A DNA stretch of 64,000 nt, taken from positions 744,001 through 808,000 of the forward strand of contig NZ_CAKAKH010000001.1 in the NCBI RefSeq assembly GCF_916618885.1, given 5' to 3'. Of this stretch, positions 24,599 to 33,543 are shown piece by piece. Below the pieces are notes generated by a model. The model did not search any database, was not told the origin of the DNA, and saw only the letters and a program-made list of their open reading frames with translations. This stretch comes from Marinilactibacillus sp. Marseille-P9653 (GTDB taxonomy: Bacteria; Bacillota; Bacilli; Lactobacillales; Carnobacteriaceae_A). Both the position numbers and the translations under genes were made by a program. Numbering within the stretch: the stretch's first letter is position 1; the number at the start of each line of letters is the position of its first letter.

Positions 24599-25819
24599 TT
24601 ATTCGTAACGTAAAGCTTCGATTGGATCTAGTTTTGCAGCTTTTCTTGCAGGGTAAATACCAAAGAAAACCCCAACAGCTGTAGAAAATACGAGCACGAG
24701 CACGACACTTCCAAATGTAATATTTGGAATGATATCAAGGAACCCGGCAATGATATTAGATAACAAGATACCTAAGGTCAATCCAATTAATCCACCAATC
24801 AAACTCAAAATAATCGACTCCATCAAAAATTGAGTCAGAATCGTATTGGTTGTTGCCCCGAGTGCTTTTCGAGTACCGATTTCTCGCGTTCTTTCAGTAA
24901 CAGATACAAGCATGATATTCATGACTCCGATACCACCTACTAGTAAGGCGATTGCGGCAACAGCCGCGATAAAGTTGATGAATAGCCCAAGCACATTATC
25001 CACTTGATCTAGTGCTTGTAAGAAATTTGTCGCGTTATATTTATTTTCTCCTACGGCATTGTTTCTTAGTTCAAGCAAGCGAACGATCTGGTTAGAAACA
25101 GGCTCAATTTGTTCAGTCGCACCAACTTCGATAATAGCAGAACTAATACCAGCAAACTGCGGAATGGCGTTTCCAATTGTAGAGTTTGGCATCGCAATAA
25201 ACAATGGCAGTTCACTTGTATCGAATGCACCCTGTATATCTCCAAATCTTCCTTCTACAATCCCGACGATTCTTAAATTAAGTGGAACCTGGGCTGTCGT
25301 TACGCGCAAAGTTTCTCCGACGACATTTGTACGTCCGAATAGAGCTTCTGCCGCATCTTCATCAATCACAACAACGTCAGCGGATTCATCATAATCATTT
25401 TGGTTAAAGTAACGACCATCAACCAGATCAGAACTCATTGTCTGACTAAGGTATTGAAGATCGGGCGTACCATATGAAACAACTGCTTGTCGGGTTTCAT
25501 CATCAGAGGATATGGTTCCTTGAGTCTGTTCGTTTGGAGAAATATAGCGAATATCTTCTATAGACTCTTTCAGTACCGATAAATCCTCGTTGGATAGAGC
25601 TTCGCCACTTTGCTCCGAATCACTTGCACTTAGTTGGATCGTTGTCGCACCCAAATCACTAAATGTACCGGTGATTTCACTAGCGGCGCCATTTCCTACT
25701 GCGAGTATGGCAATAACAGAGGCTATTCCGATAATAATTCCAAGCATGGTCAGAAAAGAACGCATTTTATTCGCAAAAATACTATCCAGTGCCATTTTTA
25801 GATTTTCTTTAAAGAACAT
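24599..25819 (-). CDS. MacB/YknZ-like ABC transporter permease
   Basis: 406 residues from the ATG at 25819, 8 bases after GGAGG; an ATG at 25825 is too close to it. The first membrane segment (about 17-40, SFLTMLGIIIGIASVIAILAVG) is followed by a large extracellular MacB-type domain (about 45-270) and three C-terminal segments with the FtsX-like ERTREIGTRKALGAT motif. It overlaps the ATPase gene by 11 bases. With the ATPase and adaptor it forms a YknXYZ-like complex; in Bacillus subtilis that system protects from the toxin SdpC. The substrate here is unknown. Confidence 0.87.
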   Translation of the reverse strand: MFFKENLKMALDSIFANKMRSFLTMLGIIIGIASVIAILAVGNGAASEITGTFSDLGATTIQLSASDSEQSGEALSNEDLSVLKESIEDIRYISPNEQTQGTISSDDETRQAVVSYGTPDLQYLSQTMSSDLVDGRYFNQNDYDESADVVVIDEDAAEALFGRTNVVGETLRVTTAQVPLNLRIVGIVEGRFGDIQGAFDTSELPLFIAMPNSTIGNAIPQFAGISSAIIEVGATEQIEPVSNQIVRLLELRNNAVGENKYNATNFLQALDQVDNVLGLFINFIAAVAAIALLVGGIGVMNIMLVSVTERTREIGTRKALGATTNTILTQFLMESIILSLIGGLIGLTLGILLSNIIAGFLDIIPNITFGSVVLVLVFSTAVGVFFGIYPARKAAKLDPIEALRYE

Positions 25820-26528
25820 GTTCATCCACCTCCGTTTGTTTCAAACGTTTAGGCGTCAGATATTCATTTTTTTGAAGTACACCATCTCTGAAATGAATAG
25901 TCCGTTTAGTATACTCAGCCATTTCAGGTTCGTGAGTAACCATAACAATCGTTGTACCTTCATCATTCAGGTCCTGAAAAATTCTCATAATGTCTTCCGT
26001 TGTTTTAGAGTCCAAATTGCCTGTAGGCTCATCTGCCATCAACACTGAAGGATTATTTACAATGGCTCTAGCAATCGCTACACGTTGCTTTTGACCACCA
26101 GATATCTCATTTGTGAGATGATTGATACGATTACCTAATCCCACTTTTTCTAAGGCTTCAATCGCTCGTTCACTTCGTTCTTTTCTTGGAACCTTCGCGT
26201 AGACAAGAGGGAGCATGACATTTTCCAGCACACTCATTCGAGTCATCAAATTAAATGACTGAAAGACAAATCCGATTTCTTTGTTTCGAATATGGGCCCG
26301 TTCGTTATCCGAAATTCCAGATACATCTGTTCCATTCAAAAGATAGGTGCCACTATCAAATTGATCTAATAATCCAAGTATATTCATTAAGGTAGATTTT
26401 CCCGAGCCACTAGGACCCATTATAGAGGTGAATTCTCCTTCTTGAATAGATAAAGAAACTTTATCTAATGCTTTTAAAGTTTCCCCGCCCATTCGGTAAA
26501 TCTTTTCGATATCTTTGATCTCGATCAC
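25809..26528 (-). CDS. MacB/YknY-like ABC transporter ATP-binding protein
   Basis: 239 residues, GTG start after AGGAGG. All ATPase motifs are intact: Walker A GPSGSGKST (about 38-46), Q-loop FVFQSFNLM, signature ISGGQKQR, Walker B LMADEPTGNLD and switch MVTHEP. The 20 residues after the switch, with the IHFRDGVL ending, are typical of the LolD/MacB group. Cytoplasmic partner of the permease encoded next to it; ATP hydrolysis there drives a mechanical change of the extracellular domain. Confidence 0.9.
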   Translation of the reverse strand: MIEIKDIEKIYRMGGETLKALDKVSLSIQEGEFTSIMGPSGSGKSTLMNILGLLDQFDSGTYLLNGTDVSGISDNERAHIRNKEIGFVFQSFNLMTRMSVLENVMLPLVYAKVPRKERSERAIEALEKVGLGNRINHLTNEISGGQKQRVAIARAIVNNPSVLMADEPTGNLDSKTTEDIMRIFQDLNDEGTTIVMVTHEPEMAEYTKRTIHFRDGVLQKNEYLTPKRLKQTEVDEHVL

Positions 26529-26542
26529 GAGAATACCTCCTA

Positions 26543-27406
26543 TTAATCTTCTAGTTCTACTTGCGCGTCTTGAGTAACGTCGTCTCCTGGAGATAAAATG
26601 ACTTGATCTCCTTCAGATAATCCATTCGTTACTTCAATAGTGGTATTTGATTGAATACCCGTCTCAATTTCGACTCTTTGAGCTGTCTGATCTACAACTG
26701 TATAGACGAAAGGTTGATTGTTTTCATCATAGTTCAAAGCCTCAATAGGAACAATTAAAGATTGGTCAGCAGAAGCAACCGTAATATCAGCATCAATTTC
26801 AAATCCAGCAATCAATCCTTCAGGCTGGTCATCAAACGTTACCACTGCACCAAGCGATGTAGTAGAGCCAACTTGAGATTGTTCTTGTTTTGCAACAGGA
26901 TCAATGCGTGAGACCGTTCCTTGATATTCTTCATTTGAATAAGTCAACAATACTGGTTGATCAACTTCTACTAAGTTAGCATCTGAGCGAGATAACTGAA
27001 TCATAACTTCTAGATTATTTAAGTCGGCTAAAACGATAGAAGCTTGTCCTTGTTGTACATTATTGTCGGGTTCCTCTTCAGAAACATTCACTTCAGTAAT
27101 CGTTCCATCGAAGTTTGCAGTATAAGCAGTACCGTCTAGATAAGTGAGTAACGTGTCATCTTCTTCAACAGTATCTCCAACAGCTACGTTTAGCTCAGAA
27201 ACGATTCCTTGACCTAAAACTTCCTGAGTTTCAGAAGGGACAATTGTTCCATTTGAAACGACAACTTCTGTGACCGAATCTTCTCCGACTTCCGCTGTTC
27301 TCACGGTAAGGGATTGCTCATCTTGTGAGCTATTCCAAATACTAAATCCAATAAACCCTAAAACAGCTATCAATACGATAGCACCTAACCATTTTTTCCA
27401 ATTCAT
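26543..27406 (-). CDS. YknX-like membrane fusion adaptor, short form without coiled-coil hairpin
   Basis: 287 residues. An N-terminal membrane anchor (about 7-24) is followed by a lipoyl-like half (IVSELNVAVGDTVEEDDTLL) that runs almost directly into its second half (TANFDGTITEVNVSEEE). The alpha-helical hairpin found between the halves in most HlyD/YknX adaptors is missing; the Bacillus protein is about 90 residues longer. Beta-barrel and membrane-proximal domains follow (about 130-285). First gene of the three-gene operon, 14 bases before the ATPase gene. Confidence 0.8.
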   Translation of the reverse strand: MNWKKWLGAIVLIAVLGFIGFSIWNSSQDEQSLTVRTAEVGEDSVTEVVVSNGTIVPSETQEVLGQGIVSELNVAVGDTVEEDDTLLTYLDGTAYTANFDGTITEVNVSEEEPDNNVQQGQASIVLADLNNLEVMIQLSRSDANLVEVDQPVLLTYSNEEYQGTVSRIDPVAKQEQSQVGSTTSLGAVVTFDDQPEGLIAGFEIDADITVASADQSLIVPIEALNYDENNQPFVYTVVDQTAQRVEIETGIQSNTTIEVTNGLSEGDQVILSPGDDVTQDAQVELED

Positions 27407-27452
27407 TTACACTGCTTCCTCTCTTCATTCGTACATTTTTATTCATATAATG

Positions 27453-27474
27453 ATTATACCGTTCGATATGAACG
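27453..27474 (-). promoter_or_regulatory. Candidate operator beside the -10 of the yknX-like operon
   Basis: On the minus strand TATAAT (27458-27453) lies about 47 bases before the start codon. Directly upstream is an inverted repeat with arms CGTTC and GAACG around 5 bases (27460-27474). No good -35 is visible, which would fit a promoter needing an activator or one under repression. The repeat orientation is opposite to a LexA box. Confidence 0.45.
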
Positions 27475-27657
27475 ATTTCTATGAAGAAAACTTGAAGATG
27501 TATGAATGTTGATTAAATTTATAATGATAAGCCTTTACACGAATCTACATAGGAGAGTGATTCAATTGATAAAATGCCTAAAAGTATAAGTCCATTTCAT
27601 GTGTGTGGTAAGATAGTTACACAGATGTCAGGATGAGAGTTATGGGGGGAGTTTAAG

Positions 27658-28401
27658 GTGAAAGATAAATTATTTATAATCGGAGATATTCATGGTCAAA
27701 TCACCATGTTTAACCAACTTTTAGAGCACTGGAACAAAGAAGAAGAACAGCTCGTACTAGTTGGAGACTTGGGGGACAGAGGCGAAAATCCAAAAGCTTG
27801 TTTTGAAAAAGTCAGAGAACTGATAGAAAAAGAGCACGCCATTTGTCTAAGAGGAAATCATGAAGAGATGCTTCTGAATTTTATGAAAAACCCGAATGAA
27901 TTCAGTTCTAATTATGCGATGAATGGAGGAATGGTGACGATAGCTTCTTTTTTGCAGACAGAATTAAAAGGGAAAGAGCCTTCTGAATTAGCCATTAGTC
28001 TTCAAAAAAAAGCGCCATGGTTGAAATCATTTATTGAAACCTTGCCTCTTAAATTTGAATGGGAAAGCTTTCTCATCGTACATGCTGGGATTAATTTGAC
28101 GATTCGTAACTGGAGAAATACGAGCAACCGAGATATGGTGTGGATTCGAGAAGGTTTTTACGATCAGCCAAATAAGACAGGGAAGACAATAATATTTGGG
28201 CATACGGTCACAGCCATGTTAAATGAAGATCCAACAGATACTTCAATATGGAAAACAGATGATGGGAAAATCGGTATTGATGGAGGAGCTGTATATGGCG
28301 GTAGCCTTCATGGTATTGTGATTGACAAGGAAGGTATAATCAATCAATATAGTATTGAAAACAAAGGGTATGCGTACAGCGACCATTTGCGAAAGGAATA
28401 A
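27658..28401 (+). CDS. Metallophosphoesterase, Ser/Thr phosphatase or Ap4A hydrolase type
   Basis: 247 residues, GTG start after GGGGGGAG. The PPP-type motifs are complete: GDIHG (9-13), GDLGDRG (38-44), GNHEE (67-71), later VHAGI and FGHT. Such proteins bind two metal ions and act as protein phosphatases (PrpA type) or symmetric diadenosine tetraphosphate hydrolases. The substrate cannot be settled from sequence. It is followed after 8 bases by a second phosphoesterase gene. Confidence 0.87.
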   Translation: MKDKLFIIGDIHGQITMFNQLLEHWNKEEEQLVLVGDLGDRGENPKACFEKVRELIEKEHAICLRGNHEEMLLNFMKNPNEFSSNYAMNGGMVTIASFLQTELKGKEPSELAISLQKKAPWLKSFIETLPLKFEWESFLIVHAGINLTIRNWRNTSNRDMVWIREGFYDQPNKTGKTIIFGHTVTAMLNEDPTDTSIWKTDDGKIGIDGGAVYGGSLHGIVIDKEGIINQYSIENKGYAYSDHLRKE

Positions 28402-28409
28402 AGGATAGT

Positions 28410-29234
28410 ATGAAAATCGGTATGATATCGGATCTGCATATAGATATCAATGAAAAGGCACTACAAGCAAGTGAAACTGCAGAATCTCTAGTAACGCAAA
28501 TGATTTTAGATCAGAAACTGGATATCTTATTGATTGCAGGAGATATTTCCAATCATTACGAAAAAAGCCAGAAATTTCTGGAAGACATACAAGAGACCAC
28601 GAACGTTCAAGTGTTTTTTACACCAGGGAATCATGATTACTGGTCAAAAGAACATGAAGTGAAAGATACGAACCAAATTGATGCTTTTTTCACTTCAAAA
28701 AAAGAGTCTCTGGTAGGAAATCCTAAAATCCTTAATGATGAGTGGGCCATTGTAGGATCTCCAGGTTGGTATGATTATGGATATGGAGATCATCAAAAAT
28801 ATTCAATTGAGCAATTTGACAAGAAAAAATATAAATTTGCTTCCTGGAATGATCGGCATTACGTAGACTGGGTAATGGACGATCAGAGTGTCAGTAAGAG
28901 GATGCTGGATCAACTAACAAGCGATATGGAATCCGTTGGTAAGCGGAAAATCATTTTGATGACGCATGTAGCGACACATTCAGAATTTGTTGTCCCCTTA
29001 CCGAATCGAATATATGATTATGCGAATGGATTTTTAGGAGCCAAGTCGTATGAGTCACTGTACACAAAGTATCCTCAGATTAAATACAGTTTGATGGGGC
29101 ATGTTCATTTTAGGAAAACTTATCGAGATACTGACCGGACTTATATTTCTGCGTGTATAGGTAATAAGAGACATTGGAGCAACAAGAATTTCAAAGCACA
29201 ACTAGAAAAAACACTGGTCGTAATCGATCTATAA
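28410..29234 (+). CDS. Metallophosphoesterase of the calcineurin-like superfamily
   Basis: 274 residues. Motifs in order: SDLHID (7-12), AGDISNH (43-49), GNHDYW (72-77), MTHVATH and GHVHF near the C-terminus, which supply the two-metal site. Sequence around these motifs differs from the PPP-type gene just upstream, so this is not a tandem duplicate. Possible substrates include nucleotides or phosphodiesters; none can be assigned. A terminator follows at 29238. Confidence 0.85.
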   Translation: MKIGMISDLHIDINEKALQASETAESLVTQMILDQKLDILLIAGDISNHYEKSQKFLEDIQETTNVQVFFTPGNHDYWSKEHEVKDTNQIDAFFTSKKESLVGNPKILNDEWAIVGSPGWYDYGYGDHQKYSIEQFDKKKYKFASWNDRHYVDWVMDDQSVSKRMLDQLTSDMESVGKRKIILMTHVATHSEFVVPLPNRIYDYANGFLGAKSYESLYTKYPQIKYSLMGHVHFRKTYRDTDRTYISACIGNKRHWSNKNFKAQLEKTLVVIDL

Positions 29235-29237
29235 GAT

Positions 29238-29277
29238 AAAGGTAGAAGTCGAGGTTTCTCGTTTTCTACCTTTCTTT
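29238..29277 (+). terminator. Terminator of the phosphoesterase operon
   Basis: AAAGGTAGAA (29238-29247) and TTCTACCTTT (29264-29273) form a perfect 10-bp stem with a 16-base loop. Confidence 0.75.
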
Positions 29278-29386
29278 GTGTCGATAATCTTTTAGTCATA
29301 ATGAGAGAGAACTGAATTCGGGTATTTGATTAAGCGGATTTGTGATAAAATGGAAAAGTTGAATACATGCATTGGAGATGGATATT

Positions 29387-31564
29387 TTGGTAGAAATAGA
29401 AAATAAACAAGTAATGGACTTATTAATTAAAGAATTAACAGATTATTCAAAAAAGCAAATCAATGCCGTACTGGATTTACTAGATGATGGGAATACAGTT
29501 CCCTTTATTGCGCGTTACCGAAAAGAAGTAACGGGCTCACTAGATGAGGTCCAGATCAGAGAAATTGAAGAGCGCCATACTTATATAAAAAATATAGAAA
29601 AAAGAAAAACAGATGTCTTAGCTTCTATTGAAGAGCAAGGGAAATTAACACCTGAACTTGAGCAAGCCATTCAAAAAGCAACACAGATGCAAAAAGTGGA
29701 AGATTTATACCGACCATTCAAACAGAAACGTCGTACAAAAGCAACCATTGCAAAAGAACAAGGTCTTCAGCTATTTGCAGACTGGATTTTATCTTTTCCA
29801 GAGGCTGATCTTGAAAATGAAGCAGAACGCTATATCAATGAAGAAAAAGAAGTTTTGACAATTGAAGAGGTTCTGACAGGTGCACATGAGATTATCGCTG
29901 AATATATTTCAGATAATCCCAAATACCGTGAGTGGATTCGAGAATATACAAGTAAACAAGGAACAGTACTTTCTACTGTAAAAGACCAAACAGCAGATGA
30001 AAAAGCTGTTTATGAAATGTACTATGACTATTCAGAAACCATACAGTCACTTGTTGCTCACCGTATCTTAGCTTTAAACAGAGGAGAAAAAGAAGGTGTA
30101 CTGTCTGTCAATATTGAAGTTGATGAAGACCGCATAGAGCACTACATCATTAAGCAAGAAATCAAGAGTGTACGACTGACGCCAGCTGTTAAAAAAGTAA
30201 AAGAAGCTATCAGTGATGCCTATAAACGGTTTATCGGACCAGCGATTGAAAGGGAAATCCGTAACGGTCTTTCTGAAAAGGCGGAAGAACAAGCGATTGA
30301 AGTGTTTGGAGAGAACTTGAGAAATCTTTTACTTCAAGCGCCTCTAAAAGACCAGATAATATTAGGCTTGGATCCAGCTTACCGAACTGGGTGTAAATTA
30401 GCCGTTATCGATGCGACTGGAAAAGTATTGGCAATTGATGTTATTTATCCGCATAAACCAGCTTCTCAACAAAAAAGAGCAGAGGCGTCAGACCGTTTCA
30501 AGAAAATGATTGAGGAATTTAATGTAGATACAGTAGCTATTGGTAATGGTACTGCAAGTAGAGAATCAGAAACATTTGTTGCGGAAAACCTTAAAGAGTC
30601 GGGACATAAAGTCGCTTATGTCATTGTAAATGAGGCAGGTGCTTCCGTTTATTCCGCAAGTGACGAAGCAAGAAGAGAGTTTCCAGATTTGCAGGTTGAA
30701 GAAAGAAGTGCAGTCAGTATTGCTAGAAGATTACAAGATCCATTAGCAGAATTAGTGAAAATTGATCCAAAATCGATTGGTATTGGTCAGTATCAGCATG
30801 ATGTATCTCAGAAAAAACTAACGGAACAGTTGGACTTTGTCATCGAAACAGTGGTTAACCAAGTCGGTGTGAACGTCAATACTGCCAGTGCTGCTTTACT
30901 GAAGCATATTGCTGGTCTGACAAAAACCACTGCTGAAAATGTTGTGACTTTCAGAGAAGAAAACGGTAAATTTACGAGCCGAGCACAACTTAAAAAAGTC
31001 AAACGACTAGGACCAAAAGCTTATGAGCAGGCAGTCGGATTCTTGAGAATTCCAGATGGAAAAGAACCGCTTGACCATACTGGGATTCACCCAGAAACGT
31101 ATAAAGAAGCTAAAATGATTATTGAAATGGCTGGGCTGAAGAAATCTGATATCGGATCAGAAGACTTAAGTATGCGTGTGAAATCGCTGGATGAAGAAAA
31201 AGTTCTGGCAGAAACAGGCTTGGGTTCAGAGACGCTCAAAGATGTTGTGAAGGCCCTTGTTGCTCCAGGAAGAGATATGCGTGATGATATGCCAGCGCCA
31301 CTACTCAGAACTGATGTCTTAACAATGGAAGACTTACAGCAAGGAATGGCCCTTGAAGGAACCGTTCGTAACGTTGTGGACTTTGGTGCATTCGTTGATA
31401 TTGGCGTGAAACAAGATGGGCTCGTGCATATATCAAAACTGAGCAAAAAATTCATTAAGCATCCTAGCGCTGTCGTAGCTGTTGGGGATATTGTGAATGT
31501 ATGGATTGATTCAGTCGATTTGAAAAAAGGCCGTATTGCCTTGACGATGCTTGGAAAAGAATAA
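29387..31564 (+). CDS. tex: Tex family RNA-binding transcription accessory protein
   Basis: 725 residues from the TTG at 29387, which follows GGAGATGG by 5 bases and gives the usual family beginning; earlier in-frame starts at 29372 and 29378 lie in that ribosome site. Domains: N-terminal helical region with NTVPFIARYRKEVTGSLDE, YqgF-like RNase H fold with LDPAYRTGCKLAVID, helix-hairpin-helix repeats (about 500-560, NVNTASAALLKHIAGL), and a C-terminal S1 domain (about 645-720, GTVRNVVDFGAFVDIG). Tex binds nucleic acids and influences transcription; it acts in the cytoplasm. Length is normal. Confidence 0.93.
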   Translation: MVEIENKQVMDLLIKELTDYSKKQINAVLDLLDDGNTVPFIARYRKEVTGSLDEVQIREIEERHTYIKNIEKRKTDVLASIEEQGKLTPELEQAIQKATQMQKVEDLYRPFKQKRRTKATIAKEQGLQLFADWILSFPEADLENEAERYINEEKEVLTIEEVLTGAHEIIAEYISDNPKYREWIREYTSKQGTVLSTVKDQTADEKAVYEMYYDYSETIQSLVAHRILALNRGEKEGVLSVNIEVDEDRIEHYIIKQEIKSVRLTPAVKKVKEAISDAYKRFIGPAIEREIRNGLSEKAEEQAIEVFGENLRNLLLQAPLKDQIILGLDPAYRTGCKLAVIDATGKVLAIDVIYPHKPASQQKRAEASDRFKKMIEEFNVDTVAIGNGTASRESETFVAENLKESGHKVAYVIVNEAGASVYSASDEARREFPDLQVEERSAVSIARRLQDPLAELVKIDPKSIGIGQYQHDVSQKKLTEQLDFVIETVVNQVGVNVNTASAALLKHIAGLTKTTAENVVTFREENGKFTSRAQLKKVKRLGPKAYEQAVGFLRIPDGKEPLDHTGIHPETYKEAKMIIEMAGLKKSDIGSEDLSMRVKSLDEEKVLAETGLGSETLKDVVKALVAPGRDMRDDMPAPLLRTDVLTMEDLQQGMALEGTVRNVVDFGAFVDIGVKQDGLVHISKLSKKFIKHPSAVVAVGDIVNVWIDSVDLKKGRIALTMLGKE

Positions 31565-31581
31565 AAGAACTGAATGACGGT

Positions 31582-31612
31582 AACGAGGTGCTGCTGTGCA
31601 TCTCGTTCTTTA
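31582..31612 (+). terminator. Terminator after tex
   Basis: AACGAGGTGC (31582-31591) pairs with GCATCTCGTT (31598-31607), then CTTTATT. It lies just before the sprT-like gene. Confidence 0.65.
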
Positions 31613-31628
31613 TTATAAGGAGTAAGCT

Positions 31629-32102
31629 ATGGATCAGGTTAAGTTGCAGGCATTTGTCGAAGAACTATCACTCAATGTTTTTTCAAAGCCCTTTAGACAT
31701 AAAGCCACCTTCAACAAACGGTTGAAGACAACCGGAGGCAGATACTTTCTCAAAACGCATAACTTAGATTTTAACCCACTCGTTTTAGAAGTATTGGGGA
31801 TGGATATTTTTGAAGGGGTCGTCAAGCATGAACTGTGTCACTACCACTTACATTTAGAAGGAAAAGGTCATCGGCATCAAGATGCTGATTTCAAAGCGTT
31901 ATTAAAAGAAGTAGCTGGGCTAAGGTTCACACCAGCCTTAAAGGAAAGAAAAGTTTTCGAGCAGTTGTGGAAATATCAGTGCTCCGGTTGTGGACAGCTA
32001 TATTACCGTAAAAGAAGGATAAATACAGAAAGATATGTCTGTTCTAATTGCAGAGGAAGGCTCGAACTACTAGGAAAAGACACACTTCATAATAAATCAT
32101 GA
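31629..32102 (+). CDS. SprT-like zinc metalloprotease-fold protein
   Basis: 157 residues. The HELCH motif at 67-71 (GVVKHELCHYHLH) is the HExxH zinc site of SprT/Spartan-type proteins. The C-terminus has a zinc ribbon with two CxxC pairs (CSGCG and CSNCR, about 120-142). In Firmicutes this short form (YdcK type) is common and its role is not firmly known; the family in eukaryotes removes DNA-protein crosslinks. ATAAGGAG precedes the ATG. Confidence 0.9.
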   Translation: MDQVKLQAFVEELSLNVFSKPFRHKATFNKRLKTTGGRYFLKTHNLDFNPLVLEVLGMDIFEGVVKHELCHYHLHLEGKGHRHQDADFKALLKEVAGLRFTPALKERKVFEQLWKYQCSGCGQLYYRKRRINTERYVCSNCRGRLELLGKDTLHNKS

Positions 32103-32116
32103 CCTAAAAAAGAGGA

Positions 32117-32145
32117 TTGACACATTCAAGAAACGTTGTTATGAT
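32117..32145 (+). promoter_or_regulatory. Consensus promoter of tRNA-Leu
   Basis: TTGACA (32117-32122), 17-base spacer, TATGAT (32140-32145), ending 17 bases before the tRNA. Confidence 0.8.
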
Positions 32146-32162
32146 AGTGATTGTATCAAATA

Positions 32163-32246
32163 GCATACGTGGCGGAATGGTAGACGCGCCAGCTTGAGGG
32201 GCTGGTGGGGCGATGCCCCGTGGAAGTTCGAGTCTTCTCGTGTGCA
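32163..32246 (+). tRNA. tRNA-Leu(GAG)
   Basis: Acceptor arms GCATACG (32163-32169) and CGTGTGC (32239-32245) pair with one G-T. The anticodon stem CCAGC/GCTGG encloses the loop TTGAGGG, giving anticodon GAG for CUC and CUU. A long variable arm (GGGGCGATGCCCC) is typical of tRNA-Leu, and the T arm has TTCGAGT. The CCA end is not encoded. It is transcribed alone from a consensus promoter. Confidence 0.93.
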
Positions 32247-32257
32247 TAACTGAACGG

Positions 32258-32313
32258 AATAAAAGAACAGGAGAGTAGATATTTTCAGCTACTCTCCTGT
32301 TCTTTTATTTTCT
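32258..32313. terminator. Very long bidirectional terminator after tRNA-Leu
   Basis: Perfect 21-base arms (32258-32278 and 32289-32309, starting AATAAAAGAACAGG) around a 10-base loop. The stop codon of the converging gene at 32305 lies inside the stem. Confidence 0.85.
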
Positions 32314-32676
32314 CCAGTAAGTCTGGCAATCTTTTTTATCTTCAATATTGAACTGAACAATTTTTTCAATCAAATCAAAATCCACTTTCTGAGTACTTTT
32401 GATCTTGATAAGTTCTTTTGTCGTTGCGTAATCTGTTTCATTGATTTCAGATTCGAACTGACGAAGAGCTTTTTTTTCAGGAGCGATAGAGATATGATGT
32501 TTTGCTACACTGAATCCGATAATAAAGGTCCCATGGTCCGTAAAATTTGGCTGATTCCAAGCGATTCGTGGAACTAGATCTGGAAAAGCACTGTGTATCC
32601 TATTTAAAATTTCCGTCATCCTATCTCGCTGTTCTATATCATCAATAGATTCAAGATATTCTTCAAACTCTTTCAT
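32305..32676 (-). CDS. DUF1801 / YdhG frataxin-like protein
   Basis: 123 residues from the ATG at 32676, 8 bases after AAGGAG; a GTG at 32685 abuts that site. The pattern RIAWNQPNFTDHGTFIIGFSVAKHHISI is typical of the DUF1801 family (YdhG/Fra of Bacillus), whose members adopt a frataxin-like fold and have been proposed as iron chaperones. The C-terminus IEKIVQFNIED is the usual family ending. Single gene converging on the tRNA terminator. Confidence 0.82.
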   Translation of the reverse strand: MKEFEEYLESIDDIEQRDRMTEILNRIHSAFPDLVPRIAWNQPNFTDHGTFIIGFSVAKHHISIAPEKKALRQFESEINETDYATTKELIKIKSTQKVDFDLIEKIVQFNIEDKKDCQTYWRK

Positions 32677-32744
32677 AATAGACACTCCTTAATAAGGCTT
32701 ATTTAATAGTCATTATACGCTTGATGGATTGTCAATAAAAGAAT

Positions 32745-32769
32745 AAAAACGACCCCCAGTGGGAGTCGC
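32745..32769 (-). terminator. Terminator of the 45-residue membrane protein gene
   Basis: On the minus strand CGACTCCC pairs with GGGGGTCG around ACT, followed by five T (plus-strand 32750-32768). Confidence 0.7.
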
Positions 32770-32775
32770 TTCATT

Positions 32776-32913
32776 TTATCTATAAAAGTCCTGATCTTCA
32801 TCTACACGAACGCGGACTTTTTGTGGTTGGTTATCGTTAAAGAAAGATGCGAGTAACGCAGCCGGTATAAGAGTCATTAATCCTGTCAAAGTCATTAAAA
32901 TGATGGTATTCAT
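32776..32913 (-). CDS. 45-residue single-pass membrane protein
   Basis: The ATG at 32913 has GGAAGGA about 9 bases upstream, and a terminator follows the stop by a few bases, so the unit is complete. The product has an N-terminal hydrophobic helix (TIILMTLTGLMTLIPAALLASFF) and a charged tail (KVRVRVDEDQDF). No family is recognised. Such proteins often modulate larger membrane partners or respond to stress; none is identifiable from the neighbours. Confidence 0.6.
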   Translation of the reverse strand: MNTIILMTLTGLMTLIPAALLASFFNDNQPQKVRVRVDEDQDFYR

Positions 32914-33058
32914 TATGATCATCCTTCCAAGTCCCATACTAATAACACTCCAAATGTACAGCTCCAGTATGCGTCAAATAGAAGATTTATTCAATTCAAA
33001 TGGTCCATTTAATTAAGTTTTTATTGTATACTATAGTTAAAACTGAAAGGAGCTTACA

Positions 33059-33439
33059 ATGTTAGAACGTATTCACCATACTGCTATTATCGCTTCTAAT
33101 TATGAAGAATCTAAGAAATTTTATACAGAAGTTCTTGAACTTGAAATCATTCATGAACTTTACCGAGAAGAACGAGATTCCTATAAATTGGATCTTGCGA
33201 TCGGAGACGCTCAGATAGAACTATTTTCCTTTCCAACCCCTCCTAAAAGACCGAGTACACCGGAGGCACAAGGGTTAAGACACCTGTGTTTTGAGGTCAA
33301 TGATATTGAGAATGCTGTCCGCTGGCTGGAACATAAAGGCGTTGAAGTGGAACCTATTAGAGTAGATCCAGTTACAGATAAACGATTTACATTTTTCAAA
33401 GACCCTGATCAGTTACCGCTAGAGTTATACGAAAAGTAA
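33059..33439 (+). CDS. VOC (glyoxalase-like) family protein
   Basis: 126 residues, one vicinal-oxygen-chelate unit with paired beta-alpha-beta-beta-beta modules. His6/His7 (RIHHTAII), Glu54 in IELFSFP, His75 (LRHLCFEV) and a C-terminal Glu in LELYEK could bind a metal. Members act as glyoxalases, isomerases or resistance proteins. CTGAAAGGAG precedes the ATG. Related to but distinct from the glyoxalase I-like gene downstream. Confidence 0.82.
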   Translation: MLERIHHTAIIASNYEESKKFYTEVLELEIIHELYREERDSYKLDLAIGDAQIELFSFPTPPKRPSTPEAQGLRHLCFEVNDIENAVRWLEHKGVEVEPIRVDPVTDKRFTFFKDPDQLPLELYEK

Positions 33440-33543
33440 GAGTTGTTGTACAGACTCTTCAACTGGTGCTTAGTTCATTCACTTGACCCATATTAAAATA
33501 TAAGGCAAAATAACTATATTACTTAAATTCAGGAGGAATCAGT

